A DNA stretch of 64,000 nucleotides from Glycomyces paridis (lineage in GTDB: Bacteria > Actinomycetota > Actinomycetes > Mycobacteriales > Micromonosporaceae): contig NZ_STGX01000020.1 in assembly GCF_004912155.1 (NCBI RefSeq), forward strand, positions 49,268-113,267, in the 5' to 3' direction. The first letter of the stretch is position 1. Each line of letters begins with the position of its first letter. The notes below the pieces were generated by a model. It made no database searches. It was given only the letters and a program-made list of their open reading frames with translations, and was not told the origin of the DNA. Below are positions 61,193 to 64,000 of this stretch, piece by piece. A program made the position numbers and the translations under genes.

Positions 61193-61663
61193 CTAATCCG
61201 CGGATTCGGCGTCTTCCACCACGAACGGGGTGCCCTGCTGGCAGGTCGACATCATGCCCGCGTCGACCTGCCCGTGGAGCGTGACCTGCGCGCCCGCGTA
61301 CACCACGGAGGCGTCGTAACTGCCGAAGATGCCGTACACGGTCCCGTCGTATTCGAGGACGAGGCAGCCGGACTCGATGCCGGACTCGACGGTCCCGGTG
61401 ATGGTCGTCTGCGAGTCGGAACCGGACTTGGACGGCTCGCCGAGCGACGGGTCCAGGTACGGGGTGGTCTCCTCGGGCACGGGGCTCTCCTCCTCGGTGG
61501 TCTCCGGGACGGAGGCCGTCTCGGTCGTCTCGGCTCCGGTCTGCGTCTCGACGTCCCCTCCGGAGCCGTTCCCGCACGCGGCGAGTCCGACGAGGAGGAG
61601 CGCACCGGCGAGCAGACCGGTCGGGCCCGCGAGCCGCCTGGTGCGAAAAGTGTGCGTGTCCAT
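61193..61663 (-). CDS. Small acidic lipoprotein
   Basis: 156-aa lipoprotein (LVGLAAC, Cys30), a Thr/Glu-rich linker and a beta-rich ~90-residue domain with two Cys (ESGCLVLEY, STCQQG). Not recognised. GGAGACG precedes ATG 61663. Confidence 0.7.
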   Translation of the reverse strand: MDTHTFRTRRLAGPTGLLAGALLLVGLAACGNGSGGDVETQTGAETTETASVPETTEEESPVPEETTPYLDPSLGEPSKSGSDSQTTITGTVESGIESGCLVLEYDGTVYGIFGSYDASVVYAGAQVTLHGQVDAGMMSTCQQGTPFVVEDAESAD

Positions 61664-61778
61664 GCCGGTTTGACGTCTCCGATCCCGGCGCGGTTGCACC
61701 TCGGTCGAAGCCTACGTCCCGCGCCGGGCCGCGTCTCGCAGCGGAGCCCAGTCCGGTCTCAAGACCGGGTCCCCACCG

Positions 61779-62435
61779 CTACCTGCTGGCCTGCTGGCCC
61801 TTCGCGAGCGGGCTCGCCCCGATCGTGTGCGCGGCGGGTACGCCCAGGTTGTACCCGAACAGGCGCCACTTGCCCGAACGCATCCGCCGCAGGTCCGCCC
61901 AGTGGGCGTTGTCCATGCCGGAGAGGCCGCTGGTCGGACCCTGCTCCCAGCCGAGGATGCCGCCGACGATCTGCCTCGCCGACCCGCCGTGGCAGACCAC
62001 GATCGCGGTGCCCTCGGTCTCGGCCTCGACGATGTCCTTCACCGCGTCGGCGGTCCGCCGGTGCAGTTCCGCCCAGGTCTCGATCTCCGGGTGCTGCAAC
62101 GGCTCCTGCGAACGCCAACGCCGGTGGTCCTCGGGGAACCGCTCGGCAATCTCGACGTGCGTCAGGCCCTCCCAGGGCCCGTACGCACGCTCGCGGAGCC
62201 GCTTGTCGAGCTCGATCTCGACACCGACCAGGTCTGCGACGGGCCGCGCCGTCTCGACCGCGCGGCGCAGGTCCGAGGAGAAGATCCGGACCGGCTCGTA
62301 CGCGGCGAGCTCGGGGGCCGCCTCGGCGGCCTGGGCAAGGCCGGTCGCGTCGAGGTCGATGTCAGAGGAGCCCTGGATGCGACCGGCGATGTTCCACTCG
62401 GTCTGTCCGTGGCGGACGACCAGGAGGCGGTTCAC
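61779..62435 (-). CDS. Histidine phosphatase (phosphoglycerate-mutase-like)
   Basis: 218-aa phosphatase with RHGQTEWN (phospho-His 9), SSDLRRAVETA and VVCHGGSARQI. GTG overlaps the rsfS stop as GTGA. Possibly a sugar-phosphate phosphatase. Confidence 0.9.
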   Translation of the reverse strand: MNRLLVVRHGQTEWNIAGRIQGSSDIDLDATGLAQAAEAAPELAAYEPVRIFSSDLRRAVETARPVADLVGVEIELDKRLRERAYGPWEGLTHVEIAERFPEDHRRWRSQEPLQHPEIETWAELHRRTADAVKDIVEAETEGTAIVVCHGGSARQIVGGILGWEQGPTSGLSGMDNAHWADLRRMRSGKWRLFGYNLGVPAAHTIGASPLAKGQQASR

Positions 62436-62854
62436 CGCTCGTCCCCGTCCTGCGGCTCGGACACCTCGGATCGCTTCGCCCGCTCCACGTCGGCCAGATC
62501 CACGAACTCGATCTCGGGGCAGTCCTTCCACAGGCCGTCGAGCCCGTAGAAGTCGCGCGCCTCCTGGTGGAAGACGTGAACGACGATGTCGTTGTAGTCC
62601 AAGAGCACCCACTGCTCGCCGCCCTTGCCCTCACGGCGGAGGGGGCGCGTGTCGTGCTCCTTGATCAGACGCTCTTCGACCGCGTCGACGACCGCGTGGA
62701 CCTGTCGCTCGTTCGAGGCCGACACGATCACGAAGACGTCGGTGAGCGCGATCTTCGAGGTGACGTCCCGGAGGTTGATGGCGAAGGCCTTCTTGTCAGC
62801 CGCCGCCTGTGCCGCGGAGGTGGCAAGGGTCTTGGCGGTTTCACTTGCGGTCAC
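62432..62854 (-). CDS. rsfS: Ribosome silencing factor RsfS
   Basis: 140-aa protein that binds L14 to block subunit joining. DVFVIVSASNERQVHAVVDAV and WVLLDYNDIVVHVFHQEARDFYGLDGLW are characteristic. GTG 62854 after AGGAG. Confidence 0.93.
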   Translation of the reverse strand: MTASETAKTLATSAAQAAADKKAFAINLRDVTSKIALTDVFVIVSASNERQVHAVVDAVEERLIKEHDTRPLRREGKGGEQWVLLDYNDIVVHVFHQEARDFYGLDGLWKDCPEIEFVDLADVERAKRSEVSEPQDGDER

Positions 62855-62973
62855 GAAGGCTCCTGACGACGAGGTTCCACCGGTGCTCCACCGGCTCAGC
62901 TCTAGTCTTACACGCTGGGTACGACGGAGCCCTCCCAGTTTCGCGCCCGGCGCTGTGCGCCGCGTCCCAACTC

Positions 62974-63576
62974 TCAAGCGGCGTAAAGGCCGTGCTCCTC
63001 GACGTACGCCGCCACCGCTTCGGGGACGAGGTACCGCAGCGGCTGGCCGTCCCGCACCCGCTGCCGGCACTCGGTCGAGGAGAGGTCCACGGCCGGCATG
63101 TCGATGTACTCGACCTGCGCCCCGAACGAGGTGTCGACCTCGCTGCGCGAATGACCGGGCCTGTTCAACGCGATGAAGCTGACCGCCTTGCACAGCTCCT
63201 CGACCCGGTGCCAGGTGTGGAGGTTCTCCAGCGAGTCCGCGCCGATGATGAAGTACAGCTCTACATCACCGTTGTACTCGCCCCGAACGTCGGCGACCGT
63301 GTCGACCGCATAGGTCGGGCCCTCGCGCTCGATGTCGCACACGCTGATCCGGAACAGCGGGTCCCCCGCCACGGCCAATGCCGTCATCGCAAGCCGCGCT
63401 TCGGCCTTCGTCACGTTCAGGTGGTGCTTCTGCCACGGGTCCCCCGCAGGCACGAAGACGACCTCGTCGAGCCCGCACTCGAAAGCCGCCTCACTCGCCG
63501 CCACCAGGTGGCCCAAGTGAGGTGGGTCGAAGGTCCCGCCGAATACTCCGACGCGACGAACAGGCAGGTCCGGCAC
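62974..63576 (-). CDS. nadD: Nicotinate-nucleotide adenylyltransferase
   Basis: 200-aa NAD-synthesis enzyme; GGTFDPPHLGH (13-23) and SSTECRQRVRDG. GTG 63576 is 7 nt after TAGGAT: leaderless. Confidence 0.94.
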   Translation of the reverse strand: MPDLPVRRVGVFGGTFDPPHLGHLVAASEAAFECGLDEVVFVPAGDPWQKHHLNVTKAEARLAMTALAVAGDPLFRISVCDIEREGPTYAVDTVADVRGEYNGDVELYFIIGADSLENLHTWHRVEELCKAVSFIALNRPGHSRSEVDTSFGAQVEYIDMPAVDLSSTECRQRVRDGQPLRYLVPEAVAAYVEEHGLYAA

Positions 63577-63583
63577 AGGCCGA

Positions 63584-63589
63584 ATCCTA
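63584..63589 (-). promoter_or_regulatory. -10 element of nadD
   Basis: TAGGAT (minus), 7 nt before GTG 63576. Confidence 0.5.
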
Positions 63590-63661
63590 TCTCGCGAATT
63601 CGGACCAAGATCGTGAAGCGCTCAGAGCGCCAGGTCCCCACTCCGTATTCCAGGCATGCGA

Positions 63662-63690
63662 AAAGGCCCGACACTGTGTGTCGGGCCTTT
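63662..63690 (-). terminator. rRNA operon terminator
   Basis: Perfect 13-bp stem AAAGGCCCGACAC with a 3-nt loop, after 5S; T-rich downstream on the minus strand. Confidence 0.8.
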
Positions 63691-63702
63691 CCCTCAGTTC
63701 AT

Positions 63703-63820
63703 GTTTGGCGGTCTCCTGCTCTCCCACACCCTCTCGAGTGCAGTACCATCGGCGCTGGAAGCCGTAACGACCGGGTTCGGAATGGGACCGGGTGTGACAC
63801 TTCCGCTTTCACCACCAAAC
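63703..63820 (-). rRNA. rrf: 5S ribosomal RNA
   Basis: About 118 nt. The minus strand begins GTTTGGTGGTGAAAGCGG, contains CCCATTCCGAACCCGG and ends GGAGACCGCCAAAC, as in actinobacterial 5S. Ends are approximate. Confidence 0.95.
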
Positions 63821-63964
63821 AAACCTGTGGCAACAACCGTCTCGAAGACCCTGACGGGTCTGAGCGCATGTGTGTTGTCTCAGAATCGCATAGCGTGCGT
63901 GAATGTCTCGTCGTCCTACCCTCACTGTCCAGTGAGGTGGCGTCTTATAAAGAGGAGGTTATGT
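63821..63964 (-). other. 23S-5S spacer
   Basis: About 144 nt of transcribed spacer without a tRNA. Confidence 0.7.
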
Positions 63965-64000
63965 TAAGTTCTCGGCGGTTAGTACCCGTCCACTCCACAC
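63965..64000 (-). rRNA. rrl: 23S ribosomal RNA, 3' end only
   Basis: The minus strand reads GTGTGGAGTGGACGGGTACT then AACCGCCGAGAACTTAA, the 23S 3' terminus. The rest is beyond the window. Confidence 0.9.

Noticed and set aside
63417..63674. 85-aa open frame on the minus strand before nadD
   Set aside because: Overlaps nadD in another frame and the rRNA terminator.

Overview
The window is high-GC DNA from an actinomycete (Actinomycetota). The signs are strong G/C third-position bias, frequent GTG starts, the gene order PhoH-YbeY-HlyC/CorC-degenerate cytidine deaminase-Era, DnaJ2/HrcA with a CIRCE operator, an IdeR-type iron box, and many genes whose start codon lies 6-7 nt downstream of a TANNNT hexamer, the usual leaderless architecture of this phylum. 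The genus cannot be fixed from the sequence alone; a Glycomycetaceae/Micromonosporales-like organism is a guess.

Layout. 1-5.6 kb: 5' end of ffh, amtB, then a divergent LacI regulator followed by a large clan GH-A glycosidase. 5.7-13.7 kb: accessory metabolic and stress genes (Uma2 nuclease, two aldo/keto reductases, MscL, three VOC proteins, a VapBC-like toxin-antitoxin pair, a secreted glycerophosphodiesterase, TetR). 13.8-25.8 kb: ABC exporter, CASTOR/POLLUX-like channel, FxLD-type methyltransferase, RBBP9-like hydrolase, SAM methyltransferase, LysE exporter, YqeB, VOC protein and a secreted GH19 chitinase. 25.8-29.8 kb: an iron-siderophore uptake operon (ATPase, lipoprotein, fused double permease) headed by an IdeR box. 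30-35.7 kb: small HTH protein, Smr protein, a 198-bp MITE-like fold-back element, CDF transporter, a structured leader before an MFS exporter, and AraC/DUF6069.

35.8-47.2 kb is a conserved housekeeping block, mostly on the minus strand: initiator tRNA, era, cdd-like, HlyC/CorC, ybeY, phoH, HIT, rsmE, dnaJ2, hrcA, capA and hemW, with a divergent enoyl-CoA hydratase. 47.2-50.9 kb: lysozyme-like lipoprotein, PhoD and a membrane protein. 50.9-64 kb: lepA, a DUF3533-type membrane protein with its TetR, rpsT, holA, comEC, comEA, degV, a lipoprotein, a histidine phosphatase, rsfS and nadD, ending in the 3' part of an rRNA operon (5S and the 23S tail) on the minus strand. ComEC and ComEA are DNA-uptake proteins; RsfS, LepA, Era, YbeY and S20 are ribosome-linked.

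The most interesting signals are non-coding: a predicted three-way-junction RNA upstream of amtB, a multi-hairpin leader before the MFS exporter, three GTACGNCGTAC-type palindromes between dnaJ2 and rsmE, a degenerate ~80-bp repeat array between holA and comEC, the MITE-like element that supplies a stop codon to one gene and sits on the promoter of the next, and a shared divergent leaderless promoter between hemW and an enoyl-CoA hydratase. No CRISPR array, prophage or complete insertion sequence was seen.
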